In this document: piece by piece, positions 1 to 12,045 of the stretch
Numbering within the stretch: position 1 is the stretch's first letter
Layout of the letters: the number at the start of each line of letters is the position of its first letter
DNA from: Chimonanthus salicifolius
Taxonomy: Eukaryota; Streptophyta; Magnoliopsida; Laurales; Calycanthaceae
Assembly: GCA_013350335.1 (NCBI GenBank)
Contig: CM023539.1
Location: 38,612,631-38,676,630, forward strand
DNA length: 64,000 nt
Direction: 5' to 3'
Notes under the pieces: generated by a model
What the model was told of the DNA's origin: nothing
Seen by the model: the letters and a program-made list of their open reading frames with translations, nothing else
Databases searched by the model: none
Translations under genes and position numbers: made by a program

Positions 1-40
1 CAAAGCTTGACCAAATTTTCTCAAAACAAATGTAATATTA

Positions 41-3000
41 CTATGGATCCAGCTCTTCATATGGATAACCCGGGACGTGGAAATAAAATCTTGCATACGT
101 CTCTTCCGGAAGTCGCTTATTATTAGATGTGTAGTCGGATGTTGACGATGGATTGTGGTACTGCCAACTATCAGATGAGGGTTGCGACTGACGATCTGAA
201 ATCGACATGGACTGCATATTACTGGATAATGAGTTCATGTCGAAGTGCCCATAGCTCGGTTGACCATAATATCCTGTGGGCGTATATCCGAAAGATACAT
301 ATCCTTCACCGGGCAAATTTGTTCCGCCATGAGGAGGTGTATGTTGCCTATCATCCTGTTGGTAATGGACTTCACTCATGTTGGGATAATACCCCGGTGG
401 ATTTGCAGGCTCAACATCCACGACAATATTTGGATGAGTAAAATCCAACCCATCATCTGACCCATTACCGTCATCGGTAGATGAATCAGAATCAGATCTA
501 ACCGACCCATAATCACGTCTGCTAGGTTGGCTGCTCGGAACAACAGGTTCTTTTCCTCTTATTGATCTCCTCCTCTGTGAAGAGCTAGATACCCCATCTG
601 TCCCAGTGGGCCGTTCACTAACAGAATGACGACGTGGTGCCATCCTTATACTTGTCTAACGTTCTAGACCCACATTTGGAGGGCGGGACACACTGATTGA
701 ATGGCAGCGACCTTCATTTTCCGCCTCTTCCTCGGAATCTTGCAATTCTCCCAACTCTACACTTTGATGTAAAAATGATATATCTAGATCATGAAGTACA
801 TGTTGTTCTTCCTCTTCGATCCATTCACTTAATGGATCATTATAGGTAAATAGAGACTCGAGGTCGATCGGGACGAAAAAATCATCGACATCTGCCCGTG
901 TCAACTCGGGGTACCTCCTCAAATTCCTTGCCCTTAGCCGCTGATTGTAGTGTAGGTATACTAAATCATTCAGTCTTTGAGATGATAATCTGTTTCGAAG
1001 CTTGTTATGGACATATTTAAATGTCGACCAATTACGCTCGCAGTTGGTTGCACTGCATGTTTGGTTCATCAGCTTGATGACATACTTCCTCAATATAGGT
1101 GAGCTGTTGCCAAAATATGTCCACCATTGTGTAGCACTCATCGTCGCCGTCTCTCTCAACCTAACATCGGCAGCTTCATCCGCAAATGACTCCAAGTGGT
1201 TCTCATAATTGTGTAAATTCAAAACAAAAAGAAACACAATTAGTATTATCGGATAATGAACAACTTTCAAATCATCGAAAATATGGAGATCATAATGAAC
1301 ATAAGTAATACATATCTAAAACATGTCGCCCGTTCACCAGGATGCATGACACCCATAATCTCCAATGCCCGTCTTACGCAGTTACGAATTGAGTCGGTTG
1401 ACAGTTCTAAACCTAACTCATTAGCTTTCTTTGAGAAGGGATTCAAATAATATGCTGCCAATGTGAAATACAATGCGATTAGCCTAAATATAAGATATGC
1501 ACAATGATAAGATATAAACACACTAGCGAATAAAAAACTAACCTACAACAAACTGTGGGTTGGAGATGAAAAATTGATTAATCCTGTCGTTGATGATTTC
1601 CATGAAGTGAACTAGAGGATTAACTTTCACAACTTCAGTTTTAGCCTTTATGATGCATTCAAATACATAGGGGAGCATCGGCTTCTTATCTCCGTCTACA
1701 AATCGAAGTGCTGTGACTATGGGAGCAGAGATGTTGATGGCCGATACAATATTGCCCCAGAACACTTTAGATACAAATAAGTGTGTAATGTTCTGGTAAT
1801 ATCTTTGATGTTCAGCGTTCCTCATGTCAAATGCATTCGCAAAGGACCTACTTCTCGCCATCTTTATCAATTCTGTCTTGCTTCTTAAGAAGCTCTGCAT
1901 CATAAGGAATACTGTGGCGAAACGTGTTACTGCAGGTCGCAGTAGTTCACGACGTTTCTTGTACTTCCTCATTACCTCTAAGATTCTAACATGATTGTAT
2001 ATAAATGTGGTGGCATCTTTATACCAGTCAATTAGGTTCCCAAATTCTCACACATTAGCAAAATCTTTGAGGATCAAGTCTATGCAGTGGGCCACACAGG
2101 GGGTCCTATAAGATCCACGGGTATGTGTTCCCGACCTTCCTCCCTCCCGACTTATAGCCCGCTCCATTGTCCGTTACAATTTGGACAACATTCTCAGGTC
2201 CAATTTCTTCACAGACAGACACCATCAAGTTACAAAGAAAGTCACAATCATTTACTCGGCCTAATGTGTCGTATGATTTATGATATACTGTGCCACATTG
2301 ATTATAAATGAGGAAGTTAATGATACTACGGTTATCGTCACTCTTCCAGCCATCTGACATAAGGGTTACTCTCGTATCCTCCCAAGGAAGACTTAAAATT
2401 ATTTACCCATTCTCTGATCCGCTGTATTTCACGGGGGATGAACGTGGTAGAAATCTCATACGGCGATGGAAAGTTGATATTAAGTCCAGCAGTTGAGGAT
2501 GCAAAGCACACAAACTTAAAATATGGATTTAAGATTTCCGTCGGTGGTCGATGGTTGTCGGCGAAAAACTTAGTGACTGCCATTCCAACTAATTGTTTTG
2601 CCGTCTCTTTGTCTACTTGATTTATTTTTCCTTTTTTCAAGGAAGTTGGTCTGTCCCACATTGGATTACCTAGCACCAGCTGTATCTGGATTTACAACGT
2701 AGCGTTCAGTCCTTACTCGTTCTCCTCCTCTGAATGCATTTTTAATGGAATTCCGTCGGCCCATAAGTCCAGATTTTTGTCTGGATGATCCACGCACAGT
2801 CCCTGATCCACTCGCACCACCTGTGTAGAGTATTAAAATTCAGTTTTTGGCATTTTAATGTAATTTTAAAATAAATTGCTTTCGTTACATTAAACAATTA
2901 ATTTAAAGAAATTAACCTGCACCACTCTACCCTCTCATATCATGTTCGCGGCGACTAATTCGTATTGCACGCCGTAGGTCTCTGTCCTCCTCAATCTCGT

Positions 3001-3338
3001 CTGGATCCTCTTCTGAAGACGACGGGACATTTTCCACGTATTGATCCTCCCTTTCACTTTCTAAACAGTCAGCCATTATGTGACCAATAGCATGCTCTTC
3101 TGCTTCAATCCTTATTTTCTTTTTTTTTGGCATTCACTTCCAATAGTTGCCACCAAAGAATTTGCACTTGTGTTGGTGCGCGTTTACAAGCAGCTACATC
3201 TCCCGTCTTTCCGGCAATATGTGCCTTTAAACGGGTTATTCCTCCTGATACCATTTTGTCACAGAAGTTGCATTTGACTTTGTTATTACTATGTTGTTCA
3301 CCGAACGACCATGCTGGCTCTTCATTGTTCTTAGCCAT
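41..3338 (-). pseudogene. hAT transposase (BED finger, DUF659-type, dimerisation domain), broken
   Basis: Reads right to left. It starts at Met 3338 (MAKNNEEPAW...) with a BED-type zinc finger (CNFCDKM...RLKAHIAG, about 3230-3300). A Lys-rich acidic linker follows (2927-3133). The DUF659-type catalytic core lies at 2106-2676, with MSDGW and VVQIVTDN carrying the expected acidic residues. Next come the RPAVTRFAT block (1538-1972), then LYFTLAAYYLNP (1330-1483), and the hAT C-terminal dimerisation domain (about 950-1190; WWTYFG, CSATNCERNWSTF, LVYLHYNQRL). A Ser/Pro/Gly-rich tail with YEELDP ends at 41. Plausible introns separate the last exons. Frameshifts lie near 3130, 2670, 2350 and 2100. 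An in-frame TAG near 654 separates two pieces in the same frame (probably CAG to TAG). Not functional as read. Confidence 0.85.
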
Positions 3339-3410
3339 TGCTTGTTTAAGAAATGCAAAAAAAAAGAAAAAAAATTCACATTTACATATTTTTGGGCAAT
3401 TTATCACATG

Positions 3411-5310
3411 AAAATGGGGGTATTAAATGATAAAATGAAAAGAAAGCATCATCTGCTGTGAAACTGAAACTTTTTACAGTAATAACACACTAAAAACTGA
3501 TAGGGTTCATTTAAAAAAAGAATCTGATTTTTTTGATACATTTACACATTTTTGGGCAATTTATCACATGAAAATGGGGGTATTAAATGATAAAATGAAA
3601 AGAAAGCATCATCTGCTGTGAAACTGAAACTTTTTACAGTAATAACACACTAAAAACTGAGAGGGTTCATTTAAAAAAAGAATCTGATTTTTTTGATACA
3701 TTTACACATTTTTGGGCAATTTATCACATGAAAATGGGGGTATTACATGATAAAATGAGAAGAAAGCATCATCTGCTGTGAAACTGAAACTTTTTACAGT
3801 AATAACACACTAAAAACTGAGAGGATTCATTTAAAAAAAGAATCTGATTTTTTTGATACATTTACACATTTTTGGACAATTTATCACATGAAAATGGGGG
3901 ATTAAATGATAAAATTAAAAAAACCTCATCTATTGTCAAACTGAATTATTTTACAGTATACAAACACTACTCACTGAGAGGGTTGGTTTAAAAAATATTC
4001 ATACGTTTTCGGTACATTTACATATTTTTTCGTAATTTATCACATGAAAATGGGGGATTAAATGATAAAATTAAAAAAAGAACCTCATCTACTGTCAAAC
4101 TGAATTTTTTTGCAGTACACAAATACTAATCACTGAGAGAGTTGGTTTAAAAAATATTCATACGTTTTCGGTACATTTACACATTTTTGGACAATTTATC
4201 ACATGAAAATGGGGAATTAAATGATAAAATTAAAAAAAAACCTCATCTACTGTCAAACTGAATTCTTTTAGAGTACACAAACACTACTCACTGATAGGGT
4301 TGGTTTAAAAAATATTCATACGTTTTCGGTACATTTACATATTTTTTCGTAATTTATCACATGAAAATGGGGGATTCAATGATAAAATTAAAAAAAGAAC
4401 CTCATCTACTGTCAAACTGAATTTTTTTGCAGTACACAAACACTACTCACTGAGAGAGTTGGTTTAAAAAATATTCATACATTTTTGGTACATTTACACA
4501 TTTTTGGGCAATTTATCACATGAAAATGGGGGATTAAATGATAAAATTAAAAAAAAACCCTCATCTACTGTCAAACTGATTTTTTTTTACAGTACAACTA
4601 CTCACTGAGAGGGTTGGTTTAAAAAATATTCATACGTTTTCAGTACATTTACATATTTTTGGGCAATTTATCACATGAAAATGGGGGATTAAATGATAAA
4701 ATTAAAAAAAAACCTCATCTACTATCAAACTGAATTCTTTTACAGTACACAAACACTACTCACTGAGAGGGTTGGTTTAAAAAATATTCATACATTTTCG
4801 GTACATTTACATATTTTTTCGTAATTTATCACATGAAAATGGGGGATTCAATGATAAAATTAAAAAAAGAACCTCATCTACTGTCAAACTGAATTTTTTT
4901 GCAGTACACAAACACTACTCACTGAGAGAGTTGGTTTAAAAAATATTCATACGTTTTCGGTACATTTACACATTTTTGGGCAATTTATCACATGAAAATG
5001 GGGGATTAAATGATAAAATTAAAAAAAAAAAACCCTCATCTACTGTCAAACTGATTTTTTTTACAGTACAACTACTCACTGAGAGAGTTGGTTTAAAAAA
5101 TATTGATACGTTTTCGGTACAATTACATATTTTTGGGCAATTTATCACATGAAAATGGGGGATTAAATGATAAAATTAAAAAAAAACCTCATCTACTGTC
5201 AAACTGAATTCTTTTACAATACACAAACACTACTCACTGAGAGGGTTGGTTTAAAAAATATTCATACGTTTTCGGTACATTTACATATTTTTTCGTAATT
5301 TATCACATTA
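3411..5310. repeat. 12-copy tandem array, unit 155-160 bp
   Basis: The word ATCACATGAAAATGGGGG recurs with its core at 3411, 3571, 3731, 3891, 4047, 4206, 4364, 4523, 4678, 4836, 4995 and 5152, and a decayed copy ends near 5310. The first four units share one variant (AAGAAAGCATCATCTGCTG). The later units share another (CCTCATCTACTGTCAAACTG). The units starting at 4047, 4364 and 4836, and the terminal copy, carry ATTTTTTCGTAATTTATC instead of TTTTTGGGCAATTTATC, giving a trimer-like higher-order period of about 472 bp. The array lies between the transposase start codon and the putative promoter, so it probably sits in a 5'-UTR intron. Confidence 0.93.
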
Positions 5311-5339
5311 AATCGAGGTTTTTGTTTAAACATTTAAAA

Positions 5340-5950
5340 TTAATAATTACGTTGCATGAAATTTTTATTTTTTCACAGAACCTTCTTTCTAAAATCAGAG
5401 GGGTGTTTTATAAAAAAAATCAGCAATTTTTCCCAATAATTACTATTTATTAATTCTTATAATGTTTTGTAGTACATTATAGGGGCCATTTCACTTTAGA
5501 AAATAAAAGAAAATGCAAAGAAACACTAATCTACATGAAAAAAATAGCATACATTCATAATAACTCTATGCTAAATGTTTAAGCATAAATAAATCACTAA
5601 CAATAATTAATAATCCATATTTCTAAAACAACAACATATTACAAAAAATACATCAAATATTAAACTATACATTAAAACCATAAAATATTTAAATTAGAAG
5701 GCTAAAAAATAAAAATGGAATAAAAACTTACATGAAATGAAGATCAATCTATGAAATATACTTTGAACGGAATGATCTTCTAAGATAAGCCAATAATACA
5801 CAAGGATTTCCAATCAAACCGGATGAACGTTTGTAAGATGGGGATAGGAGTTAGAAAATACCACTACTGGATGAGTGAGTTTCTAAATGATTTAGTGGCT
5901 GAATGAAGAGATGTATAGGATACTCATATAATAGAGGAGTTCGGCTGGTT
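5340..5950 (-). promoter_or_regulatory. putative hAT transposase promoter / 5' UTR region
   Basis: This AT-rich stretch lies between the tandem array and the palindrome block. On the minus strand there is a strong splice-donor-like CAT|GTAAGTTTTT near 5729-5734. A pyrimidine-rich stretch (about 3345-3370) precedes an acceptor-like AAACAAG just before the transposase ATG. TATA-like sequence (TATTATATGAG) lies near 5925. Together these fit a non-coding first exon spliced over the array. All of it is inference from signals; no transcript is visible. Confidence 0.35.
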
Positions 5951-6045
5951 TAGATTCATGGGTTTTCGAAATAATAATAATAAATCCAGGCGTGGGAAAC
6001 AGCAAGAATCCCACAGCCTGTTGGACTGGATGGCTTGCAGGATTC

Positions 6046-6585
6046 CTGGGCAATATTTTGACCGATATATCGCGCGATATATCAGCCGTGATATATTGCC
6101 CGATAATCCATCAAAATATCGCCGATATTAATATTTTATTCGTATTCACTGTGACTGATACCGACCGATATTCAAGGATATCGGCCGATATTCTGGACCG
6201 ATAAACGGCCCAAATATCGGCCGATATTAGTACATAATATCGCCGATATCTAGTGGGGCCCACTACCGATACAATTTTTTTTTTTTTATACCACTCTTTC
6301 CAGTCCGATAAATAGTTTATCGGACGATATTCGACCCGATATACGGGCCGATATATCGTCCATATTGGCCGATATCGTTTTTTTTTTAAAAGAAAAAACC
6401 CTGAAATAAATGTAATAAACTGATATTTACCAATATCGGCCGATATTTACAACCGTTTATCGGTCATATCGGCCGATAATACTTCTGTACAGCCGATACA
6501 TATCGTATTGGCCGATATCGTTCGGTATAATAAAACCGATATATATCGGCCGATACGATATGTATCGGCCGATATTTGAACTTTA
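6046..6585. repeat. TATCGGCCGATA-rich block (hAT subterminal-type repeats)
   Basis: About 540 bp contains more than ten exact or near copies of the 12-bp palindrome TATCGGCCGATA and half-sites such as CCGATAT and ATATCGG. T/A-rich spacers interrupt it (6265-6300, 6375-6400). The same palindromes fill the short elements at 13617, 17899, 44467 and elsewhere in the window. It abuts the hAT gene region and may be the hAT terminus. Clean terminal inverted repeats were not found here. Confidence 0.75.
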
Positions 6586-6599
6586 GGTGCAACCAATTG

Positions 6600-7330
6600 A
6601 CATCCTTTGACAAATTGGTTGGACCCTCATTATTATCAGTGAGCTTAAATAAGGGCCAACAAAATGATTACTCTCTCTCTCTCTCTCTCTCGTGCCTACA
6701 TTTGGAGAATCTAATATAACCAATCATATAGATTGAGTTTGTGAGAGAGGAGAAAAGATAATAAACTAGGAAAGATTTGGTAGAACCAGCTTCCTAGTCA
6801 CCCTGGAATTGTGATTGCTTTACGACGGCTATAAGGAGGAGCGTCGGCACACATTGGTTGGATCTTGAAGAAGCATGTATCAACGAAAAAAAACTTCAAA
6901 CGCAAGTGTTTCTTGGTTTTAATTTTATTTAAAACCTTTGTCCCGTGAAAGTGGATTAAGAAGACTTGGCTCCGGAACCACTATAAAAAATCTAAAGCAT
7001 CGTCTCTGGCACATTGGTGGGTGGAATTCCTAACCAAATGAATATGTGGAATTCCTATTCATCAGTGGTGGGTGAAATTCCTAGTCGATTGAGTAAGGTG
7101 GGATTCCTACTCCAATTGTGAGGGTGTAAGTCCCCACTTTGCATTTGATTATCTTTATTTATACATTGTGCACAAGCATTGATAATCAAGTAATATGCAA
7201 AGGGTTCTAAACTTAGTGTGATCGTTTAAGAAATTATAAACAATTTATCACACTAAACAAATCTCTTAATTAAGATTGTTATTCCGCTACACCCAAACTT
7301 TAAACAATCAAGAAATTTGTAACACACCAT
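6600..7330 (+). mobile_element. Copia-type LTR relic (R-U5-like part)
   Basis: The block ATTGTGATTGCT ... CACATTGG ... GATCTTGAAGAAGCA ... AAGTGTTTCTTGG (about 6805-6925) matches, in the same order, the LTR relic at 55080-55210. Repeated GGTGGGTGGAATTCCTA-like phrases (7010-7110) and GTAAGTCCCCACTTT follow. There is no coding sequence, PBS or TSD, so this is an LTR fragment or eroded solo LTR. A (CT)n tract lies at about 6670-6690. Borders are approximate. Confidence 0.5.
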
Positions 7331-7340
7331 AGGCATTGGA

Positions 7341-7382
7341 ATTGACCTATTCCTCCCCTCCCCCCCCCCCCACCCCCCCCTC
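7341..7382. repeat. C-rich low-complexity tract
   Basis: Nearly pure C with a few T and A over about 40 bases. The minus strand is therefore G-run rich and could form a G-quadruplex. Such tracts are also prone to assembly length errors. Confidence 0.85.
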
Positions 7383-7399
7383 CTTCTTCTAGGGTGAAT

Positions 7400-7530
7400 A
7401 GTATTCTAGCACCAAAGGGAGAACTTTCAATATGTAGAGCGCACCTGATTAATCTTCAGAACAAGTTCAAGTCTCCCTATCCATACAGAGTGAAGCGGGT
7501 TCTTACCGATTGCCCAATCCTTTTAGATTC
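7400..7530 (-). mobile_element. SINE family 2 fragment
   Basis: The reverse complement contains GGATAGGGAGACTTG ... GAAGATTAATCAGGTGCG, the 3' half shared with the SINE-like copies at 12046, 15365 and 36677. The 5' (promoter) end is missing. No TSD was seen. Confidence 0.4.
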
Positions 7531-8007
7531 ACGAGAATTTGTATTTTAAAATATGATATACATGCTATATTTATAGAACCAACACTCTATTAATACGACC
7601 ATTATTATGAAAATTTATCTCATTTAAATTAAACATCTATTACTCATGAGCCTCTTTGAAGGTTTATCCTACGAAGTAAAGATATAAATATTTAATAGAC
7701 TACTTGTAGGAAAAGTAGTTTTAATTTCTATTATTTAATATTTAGTCTTACATCAGATGACAATTTTTTTTAATAATACTGACTTTTAATTAATTTAAAA
7801 TTCTTTTCATTTATTATGTCCAACACTTTCGTAAATATACAATAGATGTTGTACAAAATGCAATAAAGATCTCTAAAGCTTGGGCCATTAGTGACCAAAC
7901 CAACATTATAAAAGTATCCACCATTTTTGCAGGCGATCTTGTTTGTCGGTGCATTTAACACACATCACTATTATATCAATATCAATGTAAAACTTATACA
8001 AGTTACC
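7531..8007. other. AT-rich spacer
   Basis: No gene, repeat border or RNA recognised. The 63-codon open frame here has no recognisable features. Confidence 0.5.
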
Positions 8008-8092
8008 TTACTTGAGCTACTTAATGCTATATTTTAAATAATTCTAAATTTACTTGAGCTACTTAATGCTATATTTTAAATAATTCTAAATT
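8008..8092. repeat. 42-bp tandem duplication
   Basis: Two adjacent, nearly identical copies of a 42-bp unit (core CTTGAGCTACTTAATGC at 8011 and 8053). Confidence 0.9.
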
Positions 8093-8840
8093 ACTAATGG
8101 TCTGTTTTGTATGTTTTATTTTAGGAATAATGACAAGAAAATGAAATAAAATAGAGAAAATTAAAATTTATATTAAAAAGTTTAAATTCATCAAATTTAT
8201 TCTATTCCATTCTCTCTAACTATAGAACCTAAGTAAAATCTGATTTAAATTAGTGTTCAGAGTTGAAAAACTTGTTAAATTAACTTGTGAGTCATGTAAA
8301 AATATGTAAAAGAAGTCCCTGGAAATAAGTCTAGAAAATATTAGGCTCTGAGGAGACCAAAAGATTTTAGCCATTTTTATGATCATTTTATTCTGTTTTG
8401 AGTTCACATTCTTTTAACTTTTTTTTAAAAGAAAAATTTATATCACTTCTATCTTTAAAAGAATTTTTTTAAAAAAAAGGCCCATCTTTTTTTAACTTAT
8501 TTAGAAAAAAGGCTTTTATGTTTTTTATAATTCTAAAAACAGTCACACTTGTGTCCTCAACGATGTAGTAATCCGTGCTATCATGTCATGGTCATTTTAT
8601 CTAAAAAGAAAAGAAAAAATCAACTTTTGATATCTATCACTCTCATCCTTACTAAAAAAGATAATATATAATATGGGTTCGATATTTGGTTTAATACATT
8701 TTGAAATATATAAGAATTTTTTTTTCTAACAAAACCTCTAACTTTTTATAATAATTTCAATAAGGCTTTTTTACTATATTGACTAAAGGTTAACTTCCTT
8801 TTAAAAAAATCTAAAGTAAAAAATCAATTTATTACTAATT
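8093..8840. other. AT-rich spacer
   Basis: Homopolymer-rich intergenic DNA; nothing supported. Confidence 0.5.
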
Positions 8841-8855
8841 AACTAAAGTAAATGA

Positions 8856-9006
8856 CCCACTTAGGTGTAGCTCAACTGATTGCCTCCTGCCTCAGGAAGC
8901 GAAAAGTTGCGGGTTCGAGTCCCGATGGCTTAATCTCAGTGTGTCCTAGGCATAGTGGACTTATCCGTAGAAGTTTTAGTAGGACTGTGTCTAAGTTTCT
9001 AAAAAA
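8856..9006 (+). mobile_element. tRNA-derived SINE, family 1, with 15-bp TSD
   Basis: Polymerase III promoter boxes are clear: A box GTAGCTCAACTG (about 8875) and B box GGGTTCGAGTCC (about 8911). The body ends in an A-rich tail. The element is flanked by perfect 15-bp direct repeats AACTAAAGTAAATGA (8841-8855 and 9007-9021), as expected of LINE-assisted retroposition. It is not a tRNA gene: there is no cloverleaf beyond the boxes. The same family recurs at 36969 (full), 20302, 61105 and 62688 (fragments). Confidence 0.85.
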
Positions 9007-9021
9007 AACTAAAGTAAATGA

Positions 9022-10737
9022 GACTATGAAAAAATAGGGACTTCTTCAAATAAATTTAAAAGATACAGGTATTTTTAGTAAAAACCCATTTTAAAAATAA
9101 AAGAATATAAAAATTGCATATTAATACTATTAAATTTTGAAAAATTCTGAACAAAATTTTAAATTTTTGACCCAATTTTTAGATAGCTAATCTGTAATTG
9201 AGAATTTTGCCCATAATAAGGCATTCTATTTTAATGGGTGCATCGCATCCATGATTCATGGGTCTAACCCTCTGTATGCGTGATACTGTGTTGAAGATTC
9301 TTTACACATGGGGTTCAACTTTTAATGACCCACTCCTTTCACAATAGGAATAACTATTCCTATCACAGCCTTTGCTGTTCTTCCTAAGATATATATATAT
9401 ATAGAAAAGTGGCAAAAGAATCGGATCAAGTACCACTAATAAATATTGATATAAATTGTGGATTAATTACATAAAAAAACAGTTTACAAGTAATTCCTAC
9501 TGGTTAATATAAAATTATAAAATAGACTGTCAAATTCTACCATTCAACTAGATATACCATTCTCCTTTAGTGCTCTTTGGTAGTGCATTGGAATATTGGA
9601 TGTATAATAATGAGGTAAAAAATATGGTGCATAATGTTGCGGAAAAATGAAGGTCGCACTGTATCAACGGTAACGAATTGATGTGTTGCAGTTGGGGTCT
9701 GAACGGGTGGTCGATGAGTGCGGTGACGAACTGGGTGTAGACGGAGGTGTATCAGTCTGCAGTGGTCGATACATTGTGTTTCTCAACACAGATATAACGC
9801 CATCTCATATTGGTGCAATGCATATTTTACCCTAGATATAATGTAATAAATTTCGGTTGACAACAATATCTGATCTGAAATTTTACTTTTATAAGTCATT
9901 TCATTTGATAATATTTTATTAAAATCAGAAAAAAAAAAAATGGCCTCTGAAGTCTAAACTGGAGTTAGATTTCAGCAGAAAGGATTCAAAATTTCTACTT
10001 ATTTTAACCAGAAATTGATATGCTATACCTATAATACTTTGAGTTTTTTTTTTAAAATATAAATATATTAATACTTTATATCAGATTATTTAAAATAAAA
10101 AATGTTCAATCAATTATTTCTTAAAACTACAATTATGCAATATCCAACAAAATTCTATGACCAGTGGTAAGTTAGAATGGGTCACATGGACATCCTTGAT
10201 CTACTCTTTCTCCACCTTTATAATTTTATATTAAAACACGTAGAGAAATAAAGTTCCCATGAAAATAAAATATTGCAAAATCAAGAGGTACTTCCATCCC
10301 CACGTGCCAATGTGGTGCACACGTGTCAAATCTGAATAATTCAGGATTCATGTGGTGGTCTACCAATCACTATCTACTAACCACCAATTTGCACTAGAGG
10401 ATTTAAAAAGATCTCTTTATATTGTCTTAAATAATTTATTATTTTAAGAATTTAAAATATGGATGGTTATGATTTACTTAGAAGTTAGAATCACACACTC
10501 ATGAAGACACCTCTATAAACTAATTCAGTGACCTGACCAAAATGAGATATAGCAGTCAAATTTAAAACTTTGGACTTTATAGATTAATTTCAACTTACCA
10601 AATTTTTTTTTTTTTAAAGTAACTTAGATTAGCCTTTTATGAAACTAATCTGAAGATGACTAAACAAAATTATTAAAGACATCTTTTATTTTTAATAATA
10701 AATTTACAATTTAATTCTTTTGGTTATTTTATGTTTA
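9022..10737. other. intergenic spacer
   Basis: Contains a short (TA)n tract (about 9388-9402) and a more GC-balanced stretch (9640-9830) that looks like an old repeat but matches nothing I could place. No coding evidence. Confidence 0.45.
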
Positions 10738-11184
10738 ATTCGAAGGGGTTAGAGTGATGGCGAGGAATCCACTTCAGGAAATGACAGCCCATAGCTCAAT
10801 TTTCATTCTATCCCAAAAGGTCACTCCTCGTAGACATACTCGGTGTGTAGGTAGGAAGGTTTGCATATATGTGATACCCCGCCCAAATGAGCAGAGCGCC
10901 CTTGGACGGGTGGGCATGAAATAAGTCCCACATCGGAAGTGAGGGGAATTTGATTGGAGAAGTAGCAGCCCTTCCTCACTTAGCAATACGTGTTTTGGGG
11001 CCTACCAATTGGACCAAGCCCCAATTCAAACCCGTTCAGGCTGCATGTGCGGGTCCAAAGCAGACAGTTTCTTGCTGAGCCAAGCCCTAAGCCCAGATTT
11101 TTCGGATCAAGTCTTTACAATATGTCTTAAAGATTAGTCGAATACTCTAAAAGCTTAGACACTTTCATCATCAAAAGAAAAAAA
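10738..11184 (+). mobile_element. SINE family 2, split by a TRIM solo LTR
   Basis: The 5' part (10738-10871) carries an A-box-like GGTTAGAGTGATGGCG. The 3' part (11125-11184) has TCTTAAAGATTAG and an A-rich end. Joined across the insertion, it follows the same order of words as the copy at 12046-12225. The interruption is the LTR at 10872-11119. Confidence 0.6.
10867..11124 (+). mobile_element. TRIM-type solo LTR, TSD ATATG
   Basis: A 248-bp segment starts TGATACCCCGCC and ends GTCTTTACA (TG...CA). It contains AAGTCCCACATCGGAAG, the hallmark word of many plant TRIM LTRs. Flanking 5-bp repeats ATATG lie at 10867-10871 and 11120-11124. There is no internal domain, so it is a solo LTR. It resembles the TRIM at 19530 in size and in its GATACC start. 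Confidence 0.8.
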
Positions 11185-11189
11185 GGATT

Positions 11190-12040
11190 ATATAACATCA
11201 AATTTTTATTTTATAGATAGAATCATTAAATTATTGTTCTCATGTGCATAATATAATGTGTTGTTCTCATTTGACCACTCCATATAAAAAAACAAATGGG
11301 ATGTATGGTGGATCTGATTCGTTGACTCTACAGTATTTTTAAAATTAAAAAAAATATTATAAGAAAATAAATAACCATAGACCAAAATCTGGCATGCACA
11401 TGTGGAGCACTTGGAAATTCTACTGTACTTGCCTTGTTAGCCTTGCCGTACCTCTTCATGGCTGGCCACTTGATGACCGGCTAGGATCTTTCACATGTGT
11501 CTCTTGATACCACGTCTTCTATAAAGAATTTAGACCATAAATGTCCACCAAATGAAAGAAAATCCTTTTGAAATGATCATCAGTCGAAAGAAAAAATAAA
11601 TAGTGTACTGACAAGTAGAGCACAACTTGGAGTTTTAACAAATTTCACAATTACTGCATCTATGTTTAGAGTATTTATATTAATAAACAAGTTTGATTAT
11701 CATAAGTAAAACATTATTTACTATTTTGGGTTTTTTTTATTAAGAAGTGTTTGAACATCATTATATCTTATAATGTCCCATTAATTATTATTTTTAAATC
11801 TAAATTGGGTACAACTTTAAATCCAAAATAAAATGAGATTCTCAAGCTTCCTCCATTGAGGCTTTCATGTTGGCCCCCTCTTCTTCCAAGAATCAAAAAA
11901 TGGAATTCATCAACACAACTTTTGCAAATAACATGTACAATCCTATCTCATGTTTACGAGACTATACAGCAAAATGTTAAGAGCCATTAGATTTAGATTT
12001 CTTTGTCTCTACTGCACTTAAGGAATAAATCGAATCTAAA
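11190..12040. other. intergenic spacer
   Basis: AT-rich; no coding or repeat structure supported. Confidence 0.45.
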
Positions 12041-12045
12041 GGAGT

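Larger units (their letters stand above)
1..6590 (-). mobile_element. hAT transposon, decayed, left end outside window
   Basis: A hAT-superfamily element on the minus strand is inferred from three parts lying in order: the broken transposase gene (41-3338), a 5' region with a tandem array (3411-5310), and a block rich in the palindrome TATCGGCCGATA (about 6050-6585). Such subterminal repeats are typical of hAT ends, where transposase binds. The left end lies before position 1, and no clean right terminus or 8-bp target duplication could be read near 6590, so the right border is approximate. Including the palindrome block in the same element is inference; it could be a separate insertion. Confidence 0.5.

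Noticed and set aside
3411..5310. CRISPR-like array
   Set aside because: Units are contiguous tandem repeats with no unique spacers, and the genome is plant nuclear DNA.
6050..6410. A complete MITE ending at AAAAACCCTG (6407)
   Set aside because: The right end looks right, but no matching left end or 8-bp TSD could be found in the T/A-rich flank.
6046..6585. Centromeric or telomeric satellite
   Set aside because: The palindromes are irregularly spaced and match the interior of TSD-flanked hAT MITEs.
8856..9006. tRNA gene
   Set aside because: A and B boxes are present, but there is no cloverleaf, and a poly-A tail and 15-bp TSD mark a SINE. The same applies at 36969 and 60612.
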